Below, piece by piece: positions 13,647 through 22,292 of a DNA stretch of 24,253 bases. Position 1 is the stretch's first letter. Each line of letters begins with the position of its first letter. Below the pieces are notes generated by a model. The model saw nothing but the letters and a program-made list of their open reading frames with translations. It searched no databases and was not told the DNA's origin. The position numbers and the translations under genes are program-made. The stretch is from CAZUDI01 sp964618975 (GTDB lineage Bacteria; Desulfobacterota; Desulfomonilia; UBA1062), in NCBI GenBank assembly GCA_964618975.1, contig CAZUDI010000058.1, positions 1-24,253 of the forward strand, in the 5' to 3' direction.

Positions 13647-14318
13647 ATGCACCCGATGAAATGCCTCCTCACGACAATCGCGATCGTGGGCAGCCTGTTT
13701 GCGGTCCCCGGCCCTTCCCTGGCGCGCACGCTGAGCGATACCCTCACATCTCTGTCTAACGCTTTGAATATCGATGTCTATTACGAAGAAGACCTGGGAG
13801 ATGCCCCCGCCGCTCCCTCGCCGGCCGACCCCTCGGCCAGCGATTATCTGGGGCGCTGCCTCAAGGGCTACAGCCATGCGGTACTCTTTGACGGTGAGGA
13901 CATCTCCGCGGTGTGGGTCTACCGCACCGGCAAGCGTTCATACAAGCGCATCTCCCCGCAAAACACAGGCACGAACCATGTCTTCACAAACGCATCCCCG
14001 CCGTCACCGGCGGATACCGCCCGCATGCACGCGCGGCGCCCGGACCCGTCCGGGTCACTCGCCGGCGTCAGTTCACTGACAAGGGGACGGGCCGGACCCA
14101 CCAATGCCTTCGGCATGCACCGTCCGCGCCTCAGCCCGCGGGCCTTCTCCAACCGCCTGGGCCTTTCTTCCGGGCATACACGGCCTCAGCCCGCCCTCTC
14201 CTCGGGCGGCGCGAGCCCCATCCAGTATCTCCGACGTCAGCAGGAGACCAGGGAAGACCGCAGGCTGGCCGATTCGGCCATGCTTGCTCATCAGAAGGCA
14301 CTCTCCACCAAAAAATAA
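13647..14318 (+). CDS. Exported protein with an STN-like N-terminal domain
   Basis: The product has 223 residues, preferred from ATG 13647 (alternative ATG 13656); neither has a strong Shine-Dalgarno. A signal peptide covers MKCLLTTIAIVGSLFAVPGP and ends at SLA. Residues about 28-95 (LSDTLTSLSNALNIDVYYEE ... DYLGRCLKGYSHAVLFDGED ... VWVYRTG) resemble the short STN domain found at the start of secretins and TonB-dependent receptors. They have the usual 'helix, strand, then Leu-x-Gly-Tyr/Phe-x-x-Val/Leu' pattern. The rest is Pro/Ser/Arg-rich, apparently disordered, ending in a charged helix. It stands 19 bp before the large surface protein, on the same strand, and probably forms an operon with it. 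A role in its secretion or anchoring is conjecture. Confidence 0.65.
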   Translation: MHPMKCLLTTIAIVGSLFAVPGPSLARTLSDTLTSLSNALNIDVYYEEDLGDAPAAPSPADPSASDYLGRCLKGYSHAVLFDGEDISAVWVYRTGKRSYKRISPQNTGTNHVFTNASPPSPADTARMHARRPDPSGSLAGVSSLTRGRAGPTNAFGMHRPRLSPRAFSNRLGLSSGHTRPQPALSSGGASPIQYLRRQQETREDRRLADSAMLAHQKALSTKK

Positions 14319-14337
14319 TTATCAGGGGGAATAGGGT

Positions 14338-17300
14338 ATGACGAAATCAACGGCAATACGGGCATGGCACAGAACCTGGCTTCTGGCCTGTGTCTTCCTG
14401 CTCATCGGCGGCCTGAACGCTTTCGGCGCCGCAACCGATATCAAGGTCGAGATGAGCGGCACACAGTACACGGACTTTGCCACACCCCCCGTGCTCACTC
14501 CCAACGAGGACGGGACGGACGACTTCCTCAACTTCGTCTTCACCGGGGATAATCACGAGTATCGTATCGTGGTGGACACCGACGGCGACGAGACGGCCGA
14601 GCCCATGATCTGGGACCCCGCCGCAGGTGGGGGCCAGGGGGCCCAGGTGGGCGACGACTGGACCTGGATGGGCTATATCCCGGCGGGTGAGACGGCCTAT
14701 GTCTGGTGGGAGGGGCGCGACCCGGAGCACCGCACCGTGCCCAACGACACCTACCAGGTCTGGATCATCGAGGACACCGGGGATGACGGCTTCCAGACCG
14801 CCACCACGGACGCCACCATCTCGGTCACGGTACAGACCGCCTCCATCAGCGGCACGGTCACCGACGAAGCCGATGCCCCCATCGCGGGCGTGCGCGTCAA
14901 CGCCGGCGGCCCCAATGGCTGGGGCGAGGCCTTCTCGGCCGGCGACGGCACCTACACCGTCTGGGGCTTGAAAGCCGGCGAGTACTACATGAACGCCGAA
15001 AAGACCGGCTACGTCTTCAATCCCCAGGACGGCGGCGGCGACCCCTACCGGGTGACCCTCAGCGGGGACACGGCCACCTATGACATCACCCTGGCCGAGG
15101 CCGAGGTCGTGACCCTGAACGTCACCCTGCCGCAGGCCTTCGATCCGCGCCCCGGCAATCCCGACGGCGAGCTCTGGATCAACGCCGACGCCCAGCGCAC
15201 CAACGGCTCGGGCTGGGCCCACGGCAACGGCAGCATCGCCGACGAAGACAGCAGCGGAGACGTGATCCTCAACTTCGAGAGCCTGCCCGAGGACGCCGAA
15301 TGGACCGTGCGGGTCTCGGCCGAATACTGGTACTGGGAGGCTGACGCCGAGCACCGCCTCTCCTACACCGGCTCGACCACCTTCACCGGCGTGCCGCAAG
15401 CGGCGCTTGAGGTGAACATGGAGCGCGCCGTGGCCATCACCGGCACCGTCAATCTGCCGGTCGGCGTCACCGCGGCCAACAACCTGAACATCAACGTGCG
15501 CGCCGTGGCCCAGGACGACCCGTCCAACGAGGCCTGGGGCTGGGGCAACATCCAGACCGGCGAGGCGACGGGCACCTTCAACATCCCGGCCGTGCGCAAG
15601 AACACCACCTATACGGTCACGGTCCAGGTGGAGGGCTACCGTAGCGCCGGCACCACCGTGGAAGTGGAGACGGCCGACGCCACCGCCCCTGAGGTGACCC
15701 TGGACGCCGGTCTGAGCATCAGCGGCACGCTGACCCTGAGCGAGGCCGTGGCCGAGGAGACCTACCTCATGCTCGATGCCTGGAACCAAAACGACTTCAA
15801 CTGGCACGGCATCCAGGTGACGATCCCCAATGGCCAGTCCAGCGCGGCCTTCACCATCGGCGGACTGGAGGACCTGAGCTACCAGCTGTGGTGCTGGAAG
15901 GAAGGCTACGAGTTCACCGTGGACGGCGACATGCCCTGGGAAGCGCTCACCAGCGCCGGTGAGACCGGGGTGAGCCTCGAACTGACGGCCTTCTCGGGCG
16001 CCATCACCGGTACGATCAGCGCCCCTGGGGCCGATCTGACCCACGTCGTCATCATGACGGCACCGTTGTGGGGCGGCGGCTGCGGCATGATCCTGCCGGT
16101 CGTAGCGAATGACGACGGCAGCTATGCGGTAGAGGGGCTGAGCTCCGGCGAGTACCTGCTCATCGTGGACGAGGTCGCCGACCTGATGGCCGAGCCGCCC
16201 CTGCCCACCGGCAACGTGGCCATGCATTCCGAGGTGGTCTTCGTGACCAACGGCGAGACCGTGCCTTTGAACATCACGCTCGGGGCCCCCTACACCATCA
16301 GCGGCACGATCACCGACGACGAGGGCATCCTGGCCGGGGTGGACGCCACCCCCGGCAACATCGACGACCCCGAGGTCTTTGCCGTGGCCATCCCCATGCA
16401 GTTCGCCATGATGAACGGCATCCAGGGTGGCACCATCATGGCCCCGGTGAGCTACGACGAAGGCGCCTACGGCTTCGATCTGAAGCTCGGAGAGGGCACC
16501 TACCTGATCACCCTGCAGTCGGACGCGGTGGACTTCGCCGCCCAGACCCGCATCAAGGTGGTCAACGCCGACGACGACATCACGCTCGAGGTGGCCGAGG
16601 GCAACAGCGCCACGCTGACGATCACCTTCCCCAGCGCCCTGGCGGCCGACGCCAACAACCCCACCTTCCTGGGCGGGCTGGAGCTCTACCAGGGCCAGCA
16701 GCCGCTCGACACGCGCTATGAGATCCTGCTGCGGCCCACCAATCCGGGATGGGATCCACCGGCCGGGATTAATGCGGTCGTGGTCGAGAACGGCGACTCC
16801 TACGCGCAGGTGACCTTCGACAACCTGCTGGAAGGCGACTACACCGCCCGGCTCTACTCGCCCGAATACATCATGGGCACGACCAGCTTCACCATCGGCA
16901 GCAGCGATGTCAGCGCCAGCATGGCGCTTTCCACCGGTGCCACCATCACCGGACGCCTGGTGGACGCCGAAACCGGGGCCAACCTTTTGACCGGCAATAA
17001 TGCCTCCAGCTTCTCGGTCTCCTGCGAGGCCTTCCCCTGGGTGGATGGTTCCTACAAAGACACCAACTGGGACATGAACTCCATCGACAGCCAGACCGGG
17101 GTCTTCTCGCTGCGCAACCTGCCCGCGGGCACCTACCTGGTCAACGCCGGCTTTGAAAGCGACGGCAGCTCCAACCTCAACTATGCCACGGCCTCCAAGT
17201 ACGGCGTCACCATCACCGGCACCGGCACCTTCGATGTCGGCTCGCTCAAGATGAAGCAGGGCACCACCATCAGCGGCCGCGTCACCGACGGTGACGGCAA

Positions 17301-19092
17301 CCCGCTGGCCAACATCCCGGTCGAGGCCGAGGTGATGGACTGCAAGTACGGCGAGGTGCTCCTGGAAACCAAGACCGGCCCCGACGGCTACTACACCATC
17401 AGCGGCGTGGACCACGACATCCCCTACTACGAGGTGTGCGCCGCCATCCGGCCCGATCCGTGGGAGTTCCACATGCGCCACTGCGGCTACGGTGAGAAGT
17501 TCAAGCTCAACGTGGCCCCGGGCGCGACCGACGTGAACTTCCAGCTCAACGAGGCCACGGCCACCCTGGAAGGCACCATCACCATCCCGGTCGGGTTCAG
17601 CTTCGAGCCGCCGGTGGCCGAGGAGGACGACCTGCCCTTCGCCTACATCGTGCTGCAGAAGAAGGGCGTGGCCTACACCGAGCCCATGGACGGCATCGAG
17701 GCCCTGAGCCAGCCCTCCGAGACCACCAGCACCACCTACAGCGTGGATCACCTCACCCCGGGCACCTTCCGCATCATGGCGATGAGCAAGGGGCTGAGCA
17801 CCTACGTGGGCGAGGTCACCCTCACAGACGGCCAGACCACGACCCTGAACATCACCCTGCAGCAGGGCGCCACGGTCAGCGGGACGGTCACCAAGCCCGA
17901 CGGCACCTATCCCACCACGAGCGATCTCGAGATGCCCGTGGCCATGAACGCCAGTCAGGAACTCGTGTTCGGCTCCTTCACCAGCGACCCGGCCACGGGC
18001 GAGATCAGCGCCTACGAGATCAAGGGCCTCAAGGTGGACGAAACCTACTATGTGGCCCTGGTAAGCCCGGGCGAGGACGGCCCCGGCGACATCTACGTCC
18101 AGGCCACGACGGTCAGCCCCCAGGCGGCCAGCGACACCTTCTCCCTCAACGCCGTCATGACCGAAGGCGCACCGACCTTCATGCTCTCGGCCGCCCGCAG
18201 TGGCGATAACCTCAACATCAACATCTTCTCCACCACGCACCTGCGGGACGAGTCGGCCAGCGACATGATCGCGCTCACCACCGGGGAAGGCACCGTCAGC
18301 AACAAGATCCTCAGCCCGGACAAGACCATGGTGAGCTTCACCTATGAGCCGGCCGCGGACGAGACCACCCTGGCCTTCACCCTGACCGGCCACTACGGGG
18401 CCGACTACACCCTGGTGCAGCAGAGCTACACCATCGACCTCACGGTGGACGGCGCCAACCAGGGGCTGGTCAACAGCTTCATGGGCGGCACGGTCAACAT
18501 GGGCGACGGGGACGCCAGCGGCGTCTACTTCGAGCCCGGCGATCTGGAGGACACCGACGACAACGGCAAAACCGTGGTCGACGTCAACAAGGCCGATGTC
18601 GGGGCCGGCAGCGAGGCCCTCGTCCGGCGTGAGGCCCGCGCGGCCGGGACCCTGATCGCCCCCGAGGCGGTCGACGATCTGCCCGCCTGGGCCACGGCCG
18701 CCTCCCAGCAGTACGAGTTCAGCATCGGTGAAGACAGCGTGACCGCCGGCAGCACCGTGACCGTCACCCTGCAGTATGCCTCGGGCAGCGACACCGACAA
18801 CCTGCACGTGCTGCACTACACCGGCGGCGCGTGGGTCGTCGAGGACACCAACGTCACGCTCGACACCGACAACCGCACCATCAGTGTGGAGGTGACCTCG
18901 CTCTCGCCCTTCGTGGCTGTGGAGGGCACACCGGACGACTCCGGCAGCAGCTCGAGCACCCCGCTCCTGCCGAGCTCCTCGGGCGGCGGTACCTGCTTCA
19001 TCGATACGGCCGCAACCGGCGGCGCCGGGTACGTCCTGAGCCTGCTGCTCATGGGCCTGGCCCTGCTGATTCCCGCCCGCAGCCGCAACTAA
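14338..19092 (+). CDS. Large surface protein of carboxypeptidase-regulatory-like repeats with a C-terminal anchor
   Basis: The product has 1584 residues, with AGGGGGAA before the ATG. Residues 1-36 are a signal peptide. Next comes an Ig-like module with the gliding/FlgD-type line LTPNEDGTDDFLNFVF. From about residue 167 to 1260 there are roughly nine beta-sandwich modules, each opening with a variant of ISGTVTDxxGxPIAGVxV: near 168, 365, 460, 555, 650, 870, 975, 1075 and 1178. Many contain the YTVxGLxxGxYxL strand typical of carboxypeptidase-regulatory-like domains. After a Ser-rich linker the C-terminus reads GGGTCFIDTAATGG, a hydrophobic helix, and PARSRN. This looks like a sorting or anchoring tail. 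The protein is probably an adhesin or structural surface protein. No enzymatic domain is seen. Confidence 0.85.
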   Translation: MTKSTAIRAWHRTWLLACVFLLIGGLNAFGAATDIKVEMSGTQYTDFATPPVLTPNEDGTDDFLNFVFTGDNHEYRIVVDTDGDETAEPMIWDPAAGGGQGAQVGDDWTWMGYIPAGETAYVWWEGRDPEHRTVPNDTYQVWIIEDTGDDGFQTATTDATISVTVQTASISGTVTDEADAPIAGVRVNAGGPNGWGEAFSAGDGTYTVWGLKAGEYYMNAEKTGYVFNPQDGGGDPYRVTLSGDTATYDITLAEAEVVTLNVTLPQAFDPRPGNPDGELWINADAQRTNGSGWAHGNGSIADEDSSGDVILNFESLPEDAEWTVRVSAEYWYWEADAEHRLSYTGSTTFTGVPQAALEVNMERAVAITGTVNLPVGVTAANNLNINVRAVAQDDPSNEAWGWGNIQTGEATGTFNIPAVRKNTTYTVTVQVEGYRSAGTTVEVETADATAPEVTLDAGLSISGTLTLSEAVAEETYLMLDAWNQNDFNWHGIQVTIPNGQSSAAFTIGGLEDLSYQLWCWKEGYEFTVDGDMPWEALTSAGETGVSLELTAFSGAITGTISAPGADLTHVVIMTAPLWGGGCGMILPVVANDDGSYAVEGLSSGEYLLIVDEVADLMAEPPLPTGNVAMHSEVVFVTNGETVPLNITLGAPYTISGTITDDEGILAGVDATPGNIDDPEVFAVAIPMQFAMMNGIQGGTIMAPVSYDEGAYGFDLKLGEGTYLITLQSDAVDFAAQTRIKVVNADDDITLEVAEGNSATLTITFPSALAADANNPTFLGGLELYQGQQPLDTRYEILLRPTNPGWDPPAGINAVVVENGDSYAQVTFDNLLEGDYTARLYSPEYIMGTTSFTIGSSDVSASMALSTGATITGRLVDAETGANLLTGNNASSFSVSCEAFPWVDGSYKDTNWDMNSIDSQTGVFSLRNLPAGTYLVNAGFESDGSSNLNYATASKYGVTITGTGTFDVGSLKMKQGTTISGRVTDGDGNPLANIPVEAEVMDCKYGEVLLETKTGPDGYYTISGVDHDIPYYEVCAAIRPDPWEFHMRHCGYGEKFKLNVAPGATDVNFQLNEATATLEGTITIPVGFSFEPPVAEEDDLPFAYIVLQKKGVAYTEPMDGIEALSQPSETTSTTYSVDHLTPGTFRIMAMSKGLSTYVGEVTLTDGQTTTLNITLQQGATVSGTVTKPDGTYPTTSDLEMPVAMNASQELVFGSFTSDPATGEISAYEIKGLKVDETYYVALVSPGEDGPGDIYVQATTVSPQAASDTFSLNAVMTEGAPTFMLSAARSGDNLNINIFSTTHLRDESASDMIALTTGEGTVSNKILSPDKTMVSFTYEPAADETTLAFTLTGHYGADYTLVQQSYTIDLTVDGANQGLVNSFMGGTVNMGDGDASGVYFEPGDLEDTDDNGKTVVDVNKADVGAGSEALVRREARAAGTLIAPEAVDDLPAWATAASQQYEFSIGEDSVTAGSTVTVTLQYASGSDTDNLHVLHYTGGAWVVEDTNVTLDTDNRTISVEVTSLSPFVAVEGTPDDSGSSSSTPLLPSSSGGGTCFIDTAATGGAGYVLSLLLMGLALLIPARSRN

Positions 19093-19102
19093 GCAGCACC
19101 CC

Positions 19103-19134
19103 GGGGACAGGCCGAAAGGCCTGTCCCCGTTTTT
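19103..19134 (+). terminator. Intrinsic terminator after the large surface protein gene
   Basis: GGGGACAGGCC (19103-19113), GAAA loop, GGCCTGTCCCC (19118-19128), then GTTTTT. The stem is a perfect 11 bp, starting 10 bp after the stop codon. Confidence 0.92.
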
Positions 19135-19148
19135 CCCCACCTCTGACA

Positions 19149-19212
19149 CACAGGGCAGACCCTGGCCCCCTCCAGGCACCGCCAGCGGCGGGGAATCCGA
19201 CACCAACGAACG
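19149..19212 (+). repeat. Intergenic dyad repeat, copy 5 (divergent)
   Basis: CACAGGGCAGACCCTGGCCCC, a GCACCGCCAGCGGCGGGGAA core and TCCGACACCAACGAAC follow the family outline. It ends a few bases before the chemoreceptor's GGGGGG Shine-Dalgarno. Confidence 0.5.
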
Positions 19213-19224
19213 GGGGGATTCGCC

Positions 19225-20709
19225 ATGCAGTATTTCAAAAACTGGAGCATCCGGGTCAAGATCGGCAGCGGGTTCGGCCTGGCCCTGGCACTGGCCTTGC
19301 TGGTACTGCTTCTGGTCTTCAAGCTGATCGGGATATCGGAAACCGTCTCGCGGGCCTTACTGGAAAACGACGACCTGTATATCAATGTCCTGCAGGTCAG
19401 GATGGAGGTCCTCAATTATCAGATAGACCAGCAGGCCGAAGCCCTCTCGAAGGTCGATACGCTTCTGGACGACTTCCACAAGAAGGCCGCCTCTCTCAGG
19501 GAAAAGCTCACCCTCCAGGAGAGTCTCCGCGACCTCGAGCTGGCCGTAGGCCTGATGGACAAGTCCACGGCCAAGGCCAAGGAGTTCATCACCGCCGGGG
19601 GCGACATGGCCGCCCAGGCGGAGATCTATGCCGCCTACCGGGAAATGAGTGACCAGCTCTTCGAGCTATCGGAATACGGGCGCACCCACCGTCCCCAGCT
19701 GATCTTCGACAAGATCAACCAGATTAAGAGGTTCTTTTTCCTCCTGGCCCTCCTGGTCCTGGCAGGCGGCCTTGTCCTGGGGCTGATGGTGGCGCGCATG
19801 ATCGCCCGGGACATGCAGAAGAGTGTCGCTTTCGTCTCCGTGGTGAGCCAGGGGGACCTGACGGCCTCTCTCGACATCGATCAGAAGGACGAGATCGGCC
19901 AGCTGGCGGCTGCCATGCAGGCGATGGTGCAGAACCTGGAACGGGTGGTCATAAAAGTGCGCGCCAATGCCGACGACGTGGCCACCGCCAGCCGGGAGGT
20001 GCAGGGCAGCTCCGAGCAGGTAGCGCAGAGCGCCACGGAGCAGGCCGCCAGCATCGAGGAGATCGCCGCGACCATCGAGGAGATGTCCTCATCGATCAAG
20101 GCCGCGGCGGTCAATGCGGATGAGGGGCGGACGAAGGTCCTGGGGGCCATGAACCTGGTCAGCGAGAACGTGGAGCTGTCCCGGCAGATGGCGCAGGCCA
20201 TGGAGGAGATCACGCAGGCGGCCACCCACATTCGCAAGATCACGGATACGGTCAACGAGGTGGCCTTCCAGACCAACCTGCTGGCCCTGAACGCAGCGGT
20301 CGAGGCAGCCCGCGCCGGAGAACATGGGAAAGGCTTCGCGATCGTGGCGGAAGAGGTGCGCTCGCTGGCGCAGCGCAGCGCAGAGGCCTCACGCCGGATC
20401 AAGGACCTGATCGAATCGACGGTGAACAAGGTGCAATCCGGCAGCCAGCTCGTCACCCGGGTGGCCCAGGCGATGGAAGACATCACCACCACCACGACGT
20501 CCCTGTCACATTCCATGGAAGAGATTGCGGCCGCGGCCACGGAACAGTCAACGGGCATCGACGAACTCAACCGGGCGATAACCCAGGTGGACTCCACCAC
20601 CCAGAGCAATGCGGCCGTGGTCGAGGAGCTGGCCGGCAACTCCACCAGCATGCACGGATCTGCGGACGAGCTTCTGGAAGCCGTGCGCCGGTTCCGGACG
20701 CACACGTGA
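19225..20709 (+). CDS. Methyl-accepting chemotaxis protein
   Basis: The product has 494 residues. The first membrane helix is about 10-34, followed by a small periplasmic four-helix-type region of about 130 residues. The second helix is about 170-193 (FFFLLALLVLAGGLVLGLMV). Then come a HAMP domain (about 195-245) and a long cytoplasmic coiled coil. The signalling tip EVAFQTNLLALNAAVEAARAG onward is at about 344-384 and binds CheA and CheW. There are Glu/Gln-rich methylation segments on both sides and no C-terminal tethering pentapeptide. The ligand domain is too short and too ordinary to name a signal. GGGGGG precedes the ATG by 8 bases. It is preceded by a terminator, so it is transcribed on its own. 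Confidence 0.96.
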   Translation: MQYFKNWSIRVKIGSGFGLALALALLVLLLVFKLIGISETVSRALLENDDLYINVLQVRMEVLNYQIDQQAEALSKVDTLLDDFHKKAASLREKLTLQESLRDLELAVGLMDKSTAKAKEFITAGGDMAAQAEIYAAYREMSDQLFELSEYGRTHRPQLIFDKINQIKRFFFLLALLVLAGGLVLGLMVARMIARDMQKSVAFVSVVSQGDLTASLDIDQKDEIGQLAAAMQAMVQNLERVVIKVRANADDVATASREVQGSSEQVAQSATEQAASIEEIAATIEEMSSSIKAAAVNADEGRTKVLGAMNLVSENVELSRQMAQAMEEITQAATHIRKITDTVNEVAFQTNLLALNAAVEAARAGEHGKGFAIVAEEVRSLAQRSAEASRRIKDLIESTVNKVQSGSQLVTRVAQAMEDITTTTTSLSHSMEEIAAAATEQSTGIDELNRAITQVDSTTQSNAAVVEELAGNSTSMHGSADELLEAVRRFRTHT

Positions 20710-20739
20710 AGATATGCATCCCCGGCTTGGATCAGGTGT

Positions 20740-20793
20740 ATGACCCAGGGCAGGCCTTTGCCCCTCCGGGGTGCCGCGACCACCAAGGGATCT
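20740..20793 (+). repeat. Intergenic dyad repeat, copy 6 (degenerate)
   Basis: ATGACCCAGGGCAGGCC, then CCCCTCCGGGGTGCCGC and CCAAGGGAT, a shortened family member. It stands 16 bp before copy 7 in the same orientation. Confidence 0.4.
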
Positions 20794-20809
20794 TTCCGCA
20801 GGGGGAATC

Positions 20810-20885
20810 ATGATCCCCGGGGTAAGTCTGGGACCCTGCTTTGTGCTGCAAGCAGCGGGGGGATACGCCCCTCAGGCGATGATAG
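20810..20885 (+). repeat. Intergenic dyad repeat, copy 7
   Basis: ATGATCCCCGGGGTAAG, CTGGGACCCTGCTTTG, a GCTGCAAGCAGC dyad, GGGG, CGCCCCTCAGGCGATGA. It belongs to the same subtype as the copies at 8769 and 13145. Confidence 0.75.
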
Positions 20886-21103
20886 AAATGCGTGACGGAT
20901 ACGCCCCCATGGTTTGCGTCAAAGCATCAGGGTTTCCCTGATCAGCATCGAAGGCCTGGTCGCCACCGCACCGGATACTCCCTTGTTCAAGATAAAACCC
21001 TTCCGGCTTCCCCCACGGTTCGATGCCCGGGGCCTCAGGCAAGGCCTGCAGGGAGGCCGTCGAGAAAATCTCCTGCCGCTTGGGGGAAGGATCGTCTCAA
21101 GGT

Positions 21104-21661
21104 TCATTGAGTCCGTCCGGCTTTCTTCCCCGTCGTGATCAGTCTGAGGATCAAGGCAGCGCTCAGCACAAACAAACAGGCGGCAAGACACCACTTGAGC
21201 GTGGCACAGACCGCAGCAAAGGCCACGGGCAGCCTGGTCGCCGCAAGGGATCCGCGCATCAGCGGGAGCTGCACCAGGTTTTCCAGCACATCGAGTGCGG
21301 CCATGAGTGGCGCGCCCCAGAGCAGGGAATCGAAGCGCCGCGCCAGCTGATTACGCTCGAAGAGCCAGGCCAATAGCAGCAGGGCAAAGCTGCCGTACCA
21401 CAGGGGGTGCAGGAAATCGAACCTGAAATGTCCCAGCAGCGCCGCGAGCTGAGCCTCGCTGAGAGAGGACATCACCGCCCGGAACACCGTCGGGTCGCAG
21501 GTGGTCTGGAGGGTCATCAGCATAAGGACGGCATCGCCCCGGTGCAGGATCCGGGTAATGGCCGTCTGCGAAACGAGAAAGGCCACGCCCGCAAGGGCGA
21601 TCAGGAGAGGGCTGGCGTAGTGCCGGCGAACCGTGCTCATCAGGGATATGCATCCTTGCAT
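21104..21661 (-). CDS. Unknown membrane protein with four predicted helices
   Basis: I do not recognise the family. From ATG 21661 the product has 185 residues; this start is chosen because AAGGAGG lies 4 bases before it, whereas the in-frame ATGs at 21685 and 21640 have none. Four hydrophobic segments are visible: SPLLIALAGVAFLVSQTAI, PLWYGSFALLLLAWLFE, LLWGAPLMAALDVLENLVQL and VAFAAVCATLKWCLAACLFV. The loop between the first two (FRAVMSSLSEAQLAALLGHF, then RFDFLHPLWYG) is amphipathic. The C-terminus is basic. A promoter-like pair at 21889-21916 gives an untranslated leader of about 220 nt. Neighbours do not suggest a job. Confidence 0.7.
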   Translation of the reverse strand: MQGCISLMSTVRRHYASPLLIALAGVAFLVSQTAITRILHRGDAVLMLMTLQTTCDPTVFRAVMSSLSEAQLAALLGHFRFDFLHPLWYGSFALLLLAWLFERNQLARRFDSLLWGAPLMAALDVLENLVQLPLMRGSLAATRLPVAFAAVCATLKWCLAACLFVLSAALILRLITTGKKAGRTQ

Positions 21662-21882
21662 CGATCCTCCTTCCGGGAGCCCCAACCTTCCATCGCCGGA
21701 GGTAAGCGGGGGTACGCGCCCCCGAAAAGGTGCCTCCCGGCAGGGAGCCTGCCCCCTGTCCGGCCGGACAAGCCGGCTGCAGATCTCTCGACGGGACTAT
21801 CGCCCCTCGGCCGCGTGAATGCGGATCCCGCCGCCCCAACCATCGCCGGAGCCCTTGGACGCCTCCCCCTTTTGTTTCCTTC
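21662..21882 (-). other. Long structured leader of the unknown membrane-protein gene
   Basis: Three consecutive hairpins stand between promoter and start: TGTCCGGCCGGACA (21757-21770), GGCAGG-GAG-CCTGCC (21739-21753) and GGGGG-N6-CCCCC (21708-21723). A direct repeat, CCCCAACC then CATCGCCGGAG, occurs at 21680-21701 (with a 3-base insert) and 21835-21853. No known riboswitch is recognised. Confidence 0.45.
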
Positions 21883-21888
21883 TTTGTG

Positions 21889-21916
21889 GTTATAACAGTG
21901 AATTGTGCAATCGCAA
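21889..21916 (-). promoter_or_regulatory. Promoter candidate for the unknown membrane-protein gene
   Basis: Minus-strand TTGCGA (21916-21911), a 16-base spacer, TATAAC (21894-21889). Confidence 0.5.
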
Positions 21917-21970
21917 AGATAATCGAGGTCGCGGCGGGATGCCCATTGATGGGGGCCGCTCTTCTTGGGG

Positions 21971-22036
21971 ATGATCCCCGGGCAGGCCTGGGGCCTCCCT
22001 GAAGCCGCAGGCGGCAAGGGAGTTCGACCCCCAAGC
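21971..22036 (+). repeat. Intergenic dyad repeat, copy 8
   Basis: ATGATCCCCGGGCAGGCC, TGGGGCCTCCC, GCCGCAGGCGGC, AAGGGAGTTCGACCCCCAAGC. It is closest to the copy at 4019. Confidence 0.65.
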
Positions 22037-22292
22037 TACCCGGACCAATCCTTGACCTTGATAAACAGTGTCATTGTGAGAATGGATAAGGCTTTGATCA
22101 CCAGGGTGCGCAGGGACCTTCCCAGGGATTCATCCCCATGATTAAGACTCACTGTTCTTGAAAGGGGCCTGGGGGGAAACTTCTTGCAAGAAATTTCCCC
22201 CAGGCAAATAAAGCGAGACCGCGTTCTCACCCTAATATCTGTGTCCAATTTATGCACCCGTCCATAAGCTCAAAACCAAACCGATCGTTCAG
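22037..22292. other. Non-coding stretch between the repeat copy and the fdhE leader
   Basis: No gene seen. It holds a long imperfect hairpin at 22167-22205: GCCTGGGGG, bulged G, AAA pairs with TTTCCCCCAGGC, and the apex is the palindrome TTCTTGCAAGAA at 22181-22192. There is no U-tract on either strand. Function unknown. Confidence 0.5.

Larger units (their letters stand above)
20710..21103. other. Intergenic region with two repeat copies
   Basis: The 394 bp between the convergent chemoreceptor and membrane-protein genes hold repeat copies at 20740 and 20810 and a small perfect hairpin (ATCAGGG-TTT-CCCTGAT, 20926-20942). I see no gene, tRNA or clear terminator in the remainder. Confidence 0.6.

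Noticed and set aside
14347..19206. A 1619-codon open frame antisense to the large surface protein gene
   Set aside because: It mirrors the third-position GC bias of the sense gene, has shuffled low-complexity Gly/Val/His composition with no recognisable domain, and the sense frame has a signal peptide, ordered repeats, a ribosome site and a terminator.
22167..22205. Long imperfect hairpin as a terminator
   Set aside because: No T-tract on either strand and no gene ends nearby; left as an unexplained structure.
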